Source: JACPVF01 sp964502095 (GTDB lineage Bacteria; Chloroflexota; Anaerolineae; Anaerolineales; Villigracilaceae). Taken from it: a DNA stretch of 64,000 nt. This document shows positions 31,834 to 39,242 of this stretch, piece after piece. Position 1 is the first letter of the stretch; every line of letters begins with the position of its first letter. The stretch lies in assembly GCA_964502095.1 (NCBI GenBank), contig CAZCUF010000003.1, forward strand, positions 1-64,000. The letters run 5' to 3'. The notes beneath the pieces were generated by a model that ran no database searches, was not told where the DNA came from, and saw only the letters and a program-made list of their open reading frames with translations. A program made the translations under genes and the position numbers.

Positions 31834-31905
31834 TCAAACTAGGGTACCAAAGCCACGGAAAAGAATCAACACAACTCTTAAACCTATGAGTAAACGGCTT
31901 ATGGA

Positions 31906-33087
31906 TCACTGGATAGGGTCTTCCCACCCGTCTAAGCCGGTAAACACAATCATATGACTTAGTTTTGGAGGCAACTCGGCTATAGCCGCACTCGAGGGAT
32001 TATTATTAATGTCAAAAGGGTCATAAAACTTCGCCATCATTTCCTTTATCAATCGCTGATCGTCGGGTGTAAAAATTGAAATGAGGTTTGGACTTAACAG
32101 TTTCGCAACGGCCGGATTGGGTTGTTGTGTGCCCCAATTAAACTTATCAGGATTGAACGGACGTATTGGGTCCGGTAACACTATAACAAACTCAAGCGGA
32201 TGGTCGTTAACGAATCCGTCCATATTAATTTTTTTGTTATACGTATTGAGATCATCATAGACTGATTTATCGAACCCCTTAAAGGTATTGGTGGTTTGAT
32301 TTGCATCCTCCGGTGCCGGATTCGCATTTATGGTTGCTATAGTATATATATCCGCACCCGAACTTTGCGTTCTGATAAGACCAGCCTCCGCGAATGGAAG
32401 CGCGTCTTTATGAAGTGGCGACTGTGTCTCTTCTTGGTCTTTAAATAAATATTGATTACTTCTGAAAAGACTGATTTCGTAGGAAGAAACTGATCCATCT
32501 GAATTATCAGCGGCATTTACTTTGTAATATGGGTGTGGTGCATGTGGTGATATCAAGCCTGGGTGCTCTGATCCATAAAGCGCAACAATCAGATTGGCCG
32601 ACCCGTCTTTGAATCCAGAAAGCTCAAGAAAGGGTGCGGTTTCCGGATGCGACCAGTCCTGACTCAAAACAAGATCGGTAACCCAACCTTTTGCCTCCTG
32701 ATTCCAGATGTACCGGTTGTCGCCTGAGTCTTTGCCGGTAATAATCTTTGTAACGGAACTATCGGTACTCTCAGTAACCTGTATGGTCTCGGCAACAATG
32801 GTAACTTCTTTGCCGCCCTCCGAATGGATAAGTTTCGTGCTAATCATCCCATCAGGAGTCAAAACGTGTTCGGCAACCAAAACGTCCTTGACTTCGGCGC
32901 TTACATTAAGGGGTATGGAAGTGGGAGACTCTGTGGGCTCTGCGGTCGCCATTGCTTCCGGTGTGATCACCGAGCTTACCTCGGTGGGATATGCGCTCAT
33001 GATTGGTGTTGGAGGAGGGGGCGAGATAGGCGCACCGCATCCACTGACAACAGCGGCAATGAGAATTAACCATGCAATGGATTTAAT
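31906..33087 (-). CDS. Lipoprotein of unknown function in inserted DNA
   Basis: From the ATG at 33087 (GGAGG five bases upstream) the product has 393 residues. A signal peptide MIKSIAWLILIAAVVSGCG carries the lipobox VSGC, then a Pro/Thr-rich linker reaches about residue 50. The rest looks like a globular domain rich in Asn, Asp and Ser; motifs I can point to, such as GKDSGDNRYIWNQEAKGWVT, are not family signatures known to me. The gene is clearly more AT-rich than its neighbours and lies between two copies of the folC start, so it was probably acquired. A possible minus-strand promoter overlaps the folC promoter (TTGTAA and TAAATT, 18 bases apart). Confidence 0.75.
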   Translation of the reverse strand: MKSIAWLILIAAVVSGCGAPISPPPPTPIMSAYPTEVSSVITPEAMATAEPTESPTSIPLNVSAEVKDVLVAEHVLTPDGMISTKLIHSEGGKEVTIVAETIQVTESTDSSVTKIITGKDSGDNRYIWNQEAKGWVTDLVLSQDWSHPETAPFLELSGFKDGSANLIVALYGSEHPGLISPHAPHPYYKVNAADNSDGSVSSYEISLFRSNQYLFKDQEETQSPLHKDALPFAEAGLIRTQSSGADIYTIATINANPAPEDANQTTNTFKGFDKSVYDDLNTYNKKINMDGFVNDHPLEFVIVLPDPIRPFNPDKFNWGTQQPNPAVAKLLSPNLISIFTPDDQRLIKEMMAKFYDPFDINNNPSSAAIAELPPKLSHMIVFTGLDGWEDPIQ

Positions 33088-33109
33088 CATCACAACCTCC
33101 AACTCCCAA

Positions 33110-33138
33110 TTTACTAATCGCCGATTCCGCCTTACAAT
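33110..33138 (+). promoter_or_regulatory. folC promoter (leaderless): TTTACT-N17-TACAAT
   Basis: TTTACT (33110-33115) and TACAAT (33133-33138) are 17 bases apart, and the ATG at 33146 follows after seven bases. No RBS is present. Confidence 0.65.
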
Positions 33139-33145
33139 CCCTCGC

Positions 33146-34477
33146 ATGGATATCGAAACCGCCTACAACCAAGCCCTTGATTACATCTATTCTTTTGTCG
33201 ATTATAGCCTGAAACATTCCTCGGAATTGGCCAAAGCGGACTTCAAACTGGACCGCATGTTCGCGTTGTTAAGCGCGCTGGGCAATCCGCAAAATGAATA
33301 TCCGATCATCCATATAGCCGGGACAAAGGGCAAAGGCTCCACGTCCGCTTTGTGCGCTTCAGCCCTGCAAGCCGCAGGATATAAAACGGGTTTATACACC
33401 TCGCCGCATTTGCTGGATTTCGTCGAACGGATTCGCATCAACGGCGAGCCGGTTTCGCACGAGTTGTTTACAAATTTGGTCGAAAAGATCAAACCGGCGG
33501 TCGCAAAGATCGAGAAGCTGACCACGTTTGAGATCACTACGGCATTGGGATTTTTGGCATTTGCCGAACAGGGCGCGGACGCGGCCGTTATCGAAGTGGG
33601 CCTCGGCGGGCGATTGGATGCGACCAATGTAGTACTGCCGCGGGTGGCGGTGATAACCTCGTTGTCGTACGATCATATGGCGGTGCTGGGCGATACGCTG
33701 GCCAAGATCGCAGGCGAGAAGGCCGGCATTATCAAGGCCAATGTGCCGGTTGTTTCGTCTCCGCAAAAGGACGAGGCTTTGGAAGTGCTTATGCGCGCGG
33801 CCTCGGAACACAACGCGCCGTTTACGCTGGTTGGAAAGGATATCGAATTTGCTCCGTTGGAACATTCGCTGGACGGCCAATCGCTGACGATTAAATCCCG
33901 TTTCGATTCTTCCGGCCCTCGAACCTTTCGACTGCCTCTGCTGGGTCTTCATCAGCTTCGGAACGCGGCGACTGCCTACGCGGCGTTGAAGGCTGGCGGG
34001 TTGAACGTCCCGGACGAGGCGATTCGGCGGGGATTTGCGGAGGTCCAATGGCCGGCGCGCTTTGAAGTGATCCGCCGCGAGCCGCCGGTGATTTTCGATT
34101 CGGCGCACAACGACGATTCGTTTGCCCGATTGCGCGATACGCTCGAAACCTATTTCCCCGAACGGCCTGTTTATCTTATTTTCGGCGCGTCGGAGGATAA
34201 GAATATTCCCGGCATGTTCCGTGAGATGAAACCGAAGATCAAAAAGATGTTGATCACGCGCTCCAGCCATCCGCGTGCTTTGAGCGTGGAGAAAATTCAG
34301 GAATTGGCAGACCAGGCCGGGGTCCCGTATGAAGCGGCGGCATCTGTTGATGCGGCCCTGGCGCGGGCGTTGGAACTATCCGAAAAAGATGGTAGCATTG
34401 TCCTATCTGCAGGCTCGATGTTTGTGACCGCCGAAGTAATGGCGGCATGGAATCGAAATCATGTAAAAACGGCCTGA
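33146..34477 (+). CDS. folC: Folylpolyglutamate synthase / dihydrofolate synthase
   Basis: FolC adds glutamate to dihydropteroate and to tetrahydrofolates, retaining folates in the cytoplasm. The 443-residue product has the Mur-ligase-like P-loop IAGTKGKGSTSALCASAL near residue 53, TSPHLLDFVERIRING, the E-V-G-L-G-G-R-L-D-A-T-N motif near residue 150 and the C-terminal FDSAHNDDSFARL. The frame is open 146 codons further upstream through the inserted lipoprotein gene, but the ATG at 33146 gives the family N-terminus and fits the promoter. The lon start lies 20 bases after its stop. Together with the fhs gene at the right edge this window holds two one-carbon/folate enzymes. Confidence 0.95.
   Translation: MDIETAYNQALDYIYSFVDYSLKHSSELAKADFKLDRMFALLSALGNPQNEYPIIHIAGTKGKGSTSALCASALQAAGYKTGLYTSPHLLDFVERIRINGEPVSHELFTNLVEKIKPAVAKIEKLTTFEITTALGFLAFAEQGADAAVIEVGLGGRLDATNVVLPRVAVITSLSYDHMAVLGDTLAKIAGEKAGIIKANVPVVSSPQKDEALEVLMRAASEHNAPFTLVGKDIEFAPLEHSLDGQSLTIKSRFDSSGPRTFRLPLLGLHQLRNAATAYAALKAGGLNVPDEAIRRGFAEVQWPARFEVIRREPPVIFDSAHNDDSFARLRDTLETYFPERPVYLIFGASEDKNIPGMFREMKPKIKKMLITRSSHPRALSVEKIQELADQAGVPYEAAASVDAALARALELSEKDGSIVLSAGSMFVTAEVMAAWNRNHVKTA
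33158..33285 (+). repeat. Direct repeat copy 2 (inside intact folC)
   Basis: Identical to 31485-31612, 1673 bases away. The intervening DNA holds one intact and one truncated gene on the minus strand and no transposase. Confidence 0.9.
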
Positions 34478-34497
34478 TCATCCTACGGGAATTTAAA

Positions 34498-36978
34498 ATG
34501 AGTCAAACTGATTGGAACGAAGAAGAAGATACCTTTAATTTAGCGTTGACCCAGCGGACCGAGGAACTGTATCGCATTCCGAATCGCGAACCCGACCCGG
34601 ACGGTGTGATCGAGGCCGCCGTCCTGCCTCTGCGCGACCTGGTGATTTTCCCGCGCATGGTTTCGCCGATCTTTGTGGGACGCGAGGCCTCGCTGTTGGC
34701 GGTGCAGGAAGCTCAACGCAAAGAGCAGACTGTGATCGGCCTGACACAACGCGATCCCGAAGTGGATGAGCCGGGTGTGAACGATTTTCTGCCCATCGGC
34801 GTGGAGATGGCGGTGGGGCGTTTACTGCAAATGCCGGACGGCTCACATTCCGCGCTGGTGCAGGGACGCCGCCGCGTGGAGATTTTGGAATTTATTCGCG
34901 CCAAGCCGTATCTCAAAGTGCGGGCGCGCGTCATCCATGAAACGCAAACGGCCGACCGGCGCATGCAGGCCCTGATGCATTCCGCCCTGGATATGTTCGA
35001 ACGCTGTGTGCAATTGGATCGGTCGATTCCCGAGGAAGCGCATTTATTCGCGCTGAATATTTCCGAACCGGGCTGGTTGAGCGACATGATCGCCACTTCG
35101 CTGTCGCTCACTTACGAAACCAAACAGACCCTGTTGCTGATGCCGGACCCGAAGGCGCGCCTTCAGCATTTGAATGTCATTCTGGCGCAGGAAGTGGATA
35201 TGCTCGAGCTGGAGGATGAGATTCACTCGCGCGTACAAAATGAGGTGGATCGCAGTCAGCGCGAGTATTATCTGCGCGAGCAAATGCGGCAGATTCAAAC
35301 CGAGCTGGGCGAAGGCGATATCTTCACGCGCGATGTGACCGAGTTGAAACAGAAGGTGGAAGCCGCCAAACTTCCCGACGAGCCGAAAGCGGTGGCGTTG
35401 AAGGAAGTGGAGCGCTTGAATCAAATGCCGCCCATGGCTCCCGAAGTGGGAATTATCCGCACATACATTGATTGGATCGTGGACCTGCCCTGGACGAATC
35501 TCACGCCCGATAATCTCGACGTGAAGAACGCGGCCAAGGTGTTGGAGCGCGATCATTACGGACTCAAGAAGGCGAAAGAACGCATTCTCGAATATATCGC
35601 GGTGCGCTCGCTCAAACCGAAAAAAGACCGCCAGCCCATTCTGTGTTTCGTTGGACCGCCCGGCACAGGCAAGACCTCGCTCGGGCGTTCGATTGCCGAT
35701 GCACTGGGACGCAAGTTCGTGCGCGTTTCGCTCGGCGGCGTGCGCGATGAAGCGGAGATTCGCGGCCATCGCCGCACGTACATCGGCGCCCTGCCCGGCC
35801 GCATCATCCAGACCATCAAACGGGCCGGCACGGCCAATCCGCTTTTTATGCTGGATGAGATCGACAAACTCGGCTCGGACTTTCGCGGCGATCCCTCCTC
35901 GGCCATGCTGGAAGTGCTCGACCCCGAACAGAATCATGCCTTTAGCGATCACTACCTCGAAATTCCATTCGACCTTTCGAAGGTCATGTTTGTCACCACA
36001 GCCAATATGCTCGGGCCGATTCCATCCGCCCTGCTCGACCGCATGGAAGTGATCGAGTTCCCCGGCTATATCGAGGAGGAAAAGCTCGAGATCGCGAATC
36101 GATATTTGATCCCGCGCCAAATGGAAGAAAACGGCGTGGATAGTCTTGGTCTAAAATTTGCCGCCGACACATTGCAAAAGATCATCCGTGAATACACGTA
36201 TGAGGCGGGCGTCCGTAATTTGGAACGCGAGATCGGGCGCGTGGCGCGTAAAGTGGCGCGCATGAAAGCGGAAGGGAAGAAGTATCCGGTTGAAGTCACG
36301 CCGGATATGATCGAGAAACTCCTTGGCCCACAGCAGGTCTTTCCGCCGGAAGCTGAACGCGCCGATGAAGTGGGTGTGGCGACCGGCCTGGCGTGGACGG
36401 AAGATGGCGGCGTAATCACGTCCATCGAAGTTGCCGTGCTGGACGGTAAAGGCAGTTTGCAGATGACCGGTCAGATCGGCGATGTGATGCAGGAATCCGG
36501 GCAGGCCGCGTTGACCTATATCAAATCGCGGGCCGCATTGCTGAAAATCGATTCGGATGTTTTCGAACGCATGGATATTCATGTGCACATGCCGGAGGGC
36601 GCCGTTCCGAAAGATGGGCCTTCTGCAGGTATCACACTGGCGACCGCCATCATCTCTGCCCTGACGGGACGTCCTGTTTTTCATAACGTGGGCATGACCG
36701 GCGAGATCACTCTGCGCGGGCGCGTCCTCCCGATTGGCGGTGTGCGCGAGAAACTCACTGCCGCGCACCGCGCCGGACTTAAGACAGTGATCCTGCCCGA
36801 AAAGAATATGAAGGAACTGGTCGAACTCCCGAAGACCGTGCGCAATGAATTGAAGATCATTCCGGTGACACACGTGGATGAGGTGTTGCAGGTGGCGCTC
36901 TCTGAAAAGCCCTCAGCCGAACCGCCGCGTCCGCGCAAACCGGCGCGTGAGGAACCGGGCGAGAACGAATCGGAATAA
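34498..36978 (+). CDS. lon: ATP-dependent protease Lon
   Basis: Lon degrades misfolded and regulatory proteins in the cytoplasm as a homohexamer. The 826-residue protein has the N-terminal substrate domain (LPLRDLVIFPRMVSPIFVGR), the AAA Walker A GPPGTGKTSLGRSIA near residue 384, Walker B FMLDEIDKLG and the protease domain with the Ser-Lys dyad. The catalytic Ser709 lies in PKDGPSAG and Lys752 in REKLTAAHRAG. The ATG at 34498 has GGGAA upstream. A charged, Pro-rich tail closes the protein. It follows folC closely and may share its transcript. I see no heat-shock CIRCE element upstream. Confidence 0.97.
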   Translation: MSQTDWNEEEDTFNLALTQRTEELYRIPNREPDPDGVIEAAVLPLRDLVIFPRMVSPIFVGREASLLAVQEAQRKEQTVIGLTQRDPEVDEPGVNDFLPIGVEMAVGRLLQMPDGSHSALVQGRRRVEILEFIRAKPYLKVRARVIHETQTADRRMQALMHSALDMFERCVQLDRSIPEEAHLFALNISEPGWLSDMIATSLSLTYETKQTLLLMPDPKARLQHLNVILAQEVDMLELEDEIHSRVQNEVDRSQREYYLREQMRQIQTELGEGDIFTRDVTELKQKVEAAKLPDEPKAVALKEVERLNQMPPMAPEVGIIRTYIDWIVDLPWTNLTPDNLDVKNAAKVLERDHYGLKKAKERILEYIAVRSLKPKKDRQPILCFVGPPGTGKTSLGRSIADALGRKFVRVSLGGVRDEAEIRGHRRTYIGALPGRIIQTIKRAGTANPLFMLDEIDKLGSDFRGDPSSAMLEVLDPEQNHAFSDHYLEIPFDLSKVMFVTTANMLGPIPSALLDRMEVIEFPGYIEEEKLEIANRYLIPRQMEENGVDSLGLKFAADTLQKIIREYTYEAGVRNLEREIGRVARKVARMKAEGKKYPVEVTPDMIEKLLGPQQVFPPEAERADEVGVATGLAWTEDGGVITSIEVAVLDGKGSLQMTGQIGDVMQESGQAALTYIKSRAALLKIDSDVFERMDIHVHMPEGAVPKDGPSAGITLATAIISALTGRPVFHNVGMTGEITLRGRVLPIGGVREKLTAAHRAGLKTVILPEKNMKELVELPKTVRNELKIIPVTHVDEVLQVALSEKPSAEPPRPRKPAREEPGENESE

Positions 36979-37009
36979 CTGCTCGCGTTTCGAAAATTAA
37001 ATTCAAGCT

Positions 37010-37846
37010 ATGGCGATCTCTTTACAGGGCAAAGTTGTGTTGATCACAGGCGCTTCATCCGGCTTCGGTGAAGACGCGGCCAAACTGTTTGCAAGCGAAG
37101 GCTGTAAGCTGGTGCTGGCCGCGCGCCGATTAGACCGCATTCAGGCGCTGGCTGAATCGATTCAACGCGCGGGCGGGGAAGCCATGGCAATTCCGGTGGA
37201 TGTGACCAACCGCATCGATATTCGGACGATGGTCGAAGCCACAATTGACCTTTACGGCCGGGTCGATATTCTTTTCAACAATGCCGGTTTTGGCCGCCTG
37301 GATTGGTTCGAACGATTGGACCCTCAGCGCGATATCGAAACTCAAGTGCAGGTTAACTTGCTGGGCGTCATGCAAACTACGCGCGCGGTTCTGCCGTATA
37401 TGCTCAGGCGCAGGCAGGGACATATCATCAACATGTCCTCGGTGGCGGGTTGGGTGCCGGCGCCCGCTTATACGGTGTATGCCGCCACCAAATTCGGCGT
37501 GCGCGCCTTTACAGACGCACTGCGCCGCGAGGTTTCGCCGCTGGGCATTCACGTCAGCGGAATTTACCCCGGCCCGGCGAAAACGGAATTTGGGCAACAC
37601 ACCGGCGATCATCCCATGAAGCATTCGGCGCTGAGGAAGTTTTTCCCCGCCATGTCTTCCATAAAAGTGGCCCGCCGCGTAATTCAGCTTGCGAAGCATC
37701 CGCGGCGCGCGGCGCTCCTGCCTTGGTATTTTCACGTGGCCGCGTTTGCCGAATGGAGTATGCCCTGGCTGGTGGATTGGTTTACCATTCAATGGGTGAC
37801 GCGCCCCAAACATAAATTGACCGATAACGACAAGGAGATATCATGA
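37010..37846 (+). CDS. Short-chain dehydrogenase/reductase
   Basis: A 278-residue classical SDR: TGASSGFGEDAA cofactor loop near residue 15, NNAG near residue 90, a catalytic Ser in NMSSVAGW and the YxxxK motif as YAATK near residue 160. It would oxidise or reduce a hydroxyl/keto group with NAD(P). The C-terminal part carries an amphipathic segment (WYFHVAAFAEWSMPWLVDWF), so loose membrane association is possible, as in some lipid-acting SDRs. Its TGA overlaps the ATG of the M24 peptidase gene by four bases, so the two are translationally coupled. The substrate is unknown. Confidence 0.9.
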   Translation: MAISLQGKVVLITGASSGFGEDAAKLFASEGCKLVLAARRLDRIQALAESIQRAGGEAMAIPVDVTNRIDIRTMVEATIDLYGRVDILFNNAGFGRLDWFERLDPQRDIETQVQVNLLGVMQTTRAVLPYMLRRRQGHIINMSSVAGWVPAPAYTVYAATKFGVRAFTDALRREVSPLGIHVSGIYPGPAKTEFGQHTGDHPMKHSALRKFFPAMSSIKVARRVIQLAKHPRRAALLPWYFHVAAFAEWSMPWLVDWFTIQWVTRPKHKLTDNDKEIS

Positions 37847-38946
37847 CCGCCCGCCTCGATAAACTTAACGCTTCATTACGGACCTCGGACCTGGATGCCG
37901 TTGCTTTGAATCCCGGCTCCACTTTGAAATACCTCACCGGCGTCAGCTTTCATCTGATGGAGCGGCCGATTATATTATTGGTTGTGCCCGACCAGAACCC
38001 GGCCCTGATATTACCCGAATTGGAAATGCTGAAAGTCGGGCTGTTCCCCTATAAAGTGCAGGCCTTCCCGTATGGCGAGAATCCGTCCGAGTGGGAAGTG
38101 GTTTTTCGAAAAGCCGCGCAGGCTCTCGGTCTGGATGGGAAGCGGATCGGCGTCGAAACGCGGCAAATGCGTTTGATGGAATATCGTTATCTCAAAGCTG
38201 GCGCGCCCGAGGCGGATTTCCCCGATGCAAGCGATGTGTTGACCGGCCTGCGCTTACGGAAGGACGCCGATGAAGTCAATGCGATGCGGCGCGCGGTGAG
38301 GATCGCTCAGGACGCGCTCGAGGCTGTGATCCCGCAAATGAAAATAGGGATGACCGAGCGCGAACTGTCTGGCGAGTTGGTGACCCAGCTTTTCAAGCAT
38401 GGATCCGATTCGGAGATTCCTTTTGCGCCGATTGTTTCCGGCGGGCCGAATGCGGCCAACCCGCATGCCTCGCCGACCGACCGCAAGTTACAAGCCGGCG
38501 ATCTGCTGGTAGTGGATTGGGGCGCGGCCTATGGGGGATATATTTCCGATCTTACGCGCACTTTCGCAGTTGGCAAAGTGGATGCGGAGTTCGAAACGAT
38601 TCATAAGGTTGTGCAGGAGGCCAACGCGGCCGGGCGCGCGGCGGGCGGGCCGGGCGTTCCCTGCGCGGCAGTGGACCGCGCCGCGCGCCAGGTGATCGAA
38701 GCCGCCGGATATGGAAAATATTTTACGCATCGCGTCGGTCACGGCGTTGGTATGGAGGGTCACGAAGAGCCTTATATGCGCGGTGACAATATGCAATTGC
38801 TGGAGCCGGGCATGGCCTACACGGTGGAACCGGGAATTTATTTGCCCGGCCGCAACGGTGTGCGCATCGAAGATAACGTGGTCGTTACGGAATCCGGTGT
38901 TGAGGTGCTGAGCGATATGCCGCGCGAGATCAGGGTGGTGGGATGA
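37843..38946 (+). CDS. M24-family metallopeptidase (Xaa-Pro peptidase-like)
   Basis: A 367-residue protein with a creatinase-like N-terminal domain and a pita-bread catalytic domain. Metal ligands are all visible: the two aspartates in VVDWGAAYGGYISDLTRTF, the histidine in HRVGHGVGMEGHEEP, and glutamates in EPGIYLPG and RIEDNVVV. Members cleave X-Pro bonds from peptide N-termini, usually in the cytoplasm. AAGGAGAT lies just before the ATG. It is coupled by overlap to the upstream SDR. Alternatives in the same fold include creatinase or ectoine hydrolase, but nothing nearby favours them. Confidence 0.92.
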   Translation: MTARLDKLNASLRTSDLDAVALNPGSTLKYLTGVSFHLMERPIILLVVPDQNPALILPELEMLKVGLFPYKVQAFPYGENPSEWEVVFRKAAQALGLDGKRIGVETRQMRLMEYRYLKAGAPEADFPDASDVLTGLRLRKDADEVNAMRRAVRIAQDALEAVIPQMKIGMTERELSGELVTQLFKHGSDSEIPFAPIVSGGPNAANPHASPTDRKLQAGDLLVVDWGAAYGGYISDLTRTFAVGKVDAEFETIHKVVQEANAAGRAAGGPGVPCAAVDRAARQVIEAAGYGKYFTHRVGHGVGMEGHEEPYMRGDNMQLLEPGMAYTVEPGIYLPGRNGVRIEDNVVVTESGVEVLSDMPREIRVVG

Positions 38947-39242
38947 CCGATTTAGGAGGCGGCTGGAGTTGTTTCCACGGCCGGGACGCGAAAAGTTAAT
39001 TTCCGTGGTTACAGTCTTTTGAAGCTCGTGCCCGCCTCCACGGATATTTACCGGCCTGGCGGCTGTCGTGCGCGGCGAGGCTTCGAAATATGCCTTTTAT
39101 AATTCCACGCGGAAGATCATGTGAAAAAATAGGTACGAAACTCAGTAGTATTCCGGGCTTGCCTGTGTTATATCAGGGAGAAATTCACAGGCAATGGGCC
39201 TGAGGTAGAAAGTTTTCAGGTATTTTGATGAAGGACAATCTA
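38947..39242 (+). other. Intergenic region upstream of the acyl-CoA synthetase gene
   Basis: Nearly 300 bases without a convincing gene. It contains GGAGGCGG and a distant CCGCCTCC that could pair, a TATAAT without a matching -35, and the inverted repeat listed separately. Confidence 0.5.
39159..39194 (+). promoter_or_regulatory. Inverted repeat upstream of the acyl-CoA synthetase gene
   Basis: TTGCCTGTG (39159-39167) and CACAGGCAA (39186-39194) form nine perfect pairs around an 18-base loop, about 50 bases before the start. There is no T-tract, so an operator or RNA hairpin is more likely than a terminator. Confidence 0.45.

Larger units (their letters stand above)
31470..31889 (+). pseudogene. 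Truncated second copy of the folC 5' end
   Basis: The first 47-48 codons (31470 to about 31612) repeat the start of folC: after six or seven diverged codons the DNA is identical to 33158-33285 for 128 bases. At 31613 homology stops and the frame runs on through unrelated DNA to a stop at 31889, giving a chimera of 139 residues without the folate-binding or ATP sites. The leaderless-type promoter is preserved, so a short nonfunctional protein may still be made. It starts MSDIDTAYNQ where the intact gene has MDIETAYNQ. Confidence 0.8.

Noticed and set aside
31434..33285. Insertion sequence or composite transposon as cause of the folC duplication
   Set aside because: No transposase or integrase, no terminal inverted repeats, and the direct repeats are coding DNA far longer than a target-site duplication.
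35044..36120. A 358-codon open frame on the minus strand
   Set aside because: It is antisense to lon, whose AAA and protease motifs are intact; the frame shows no family features.
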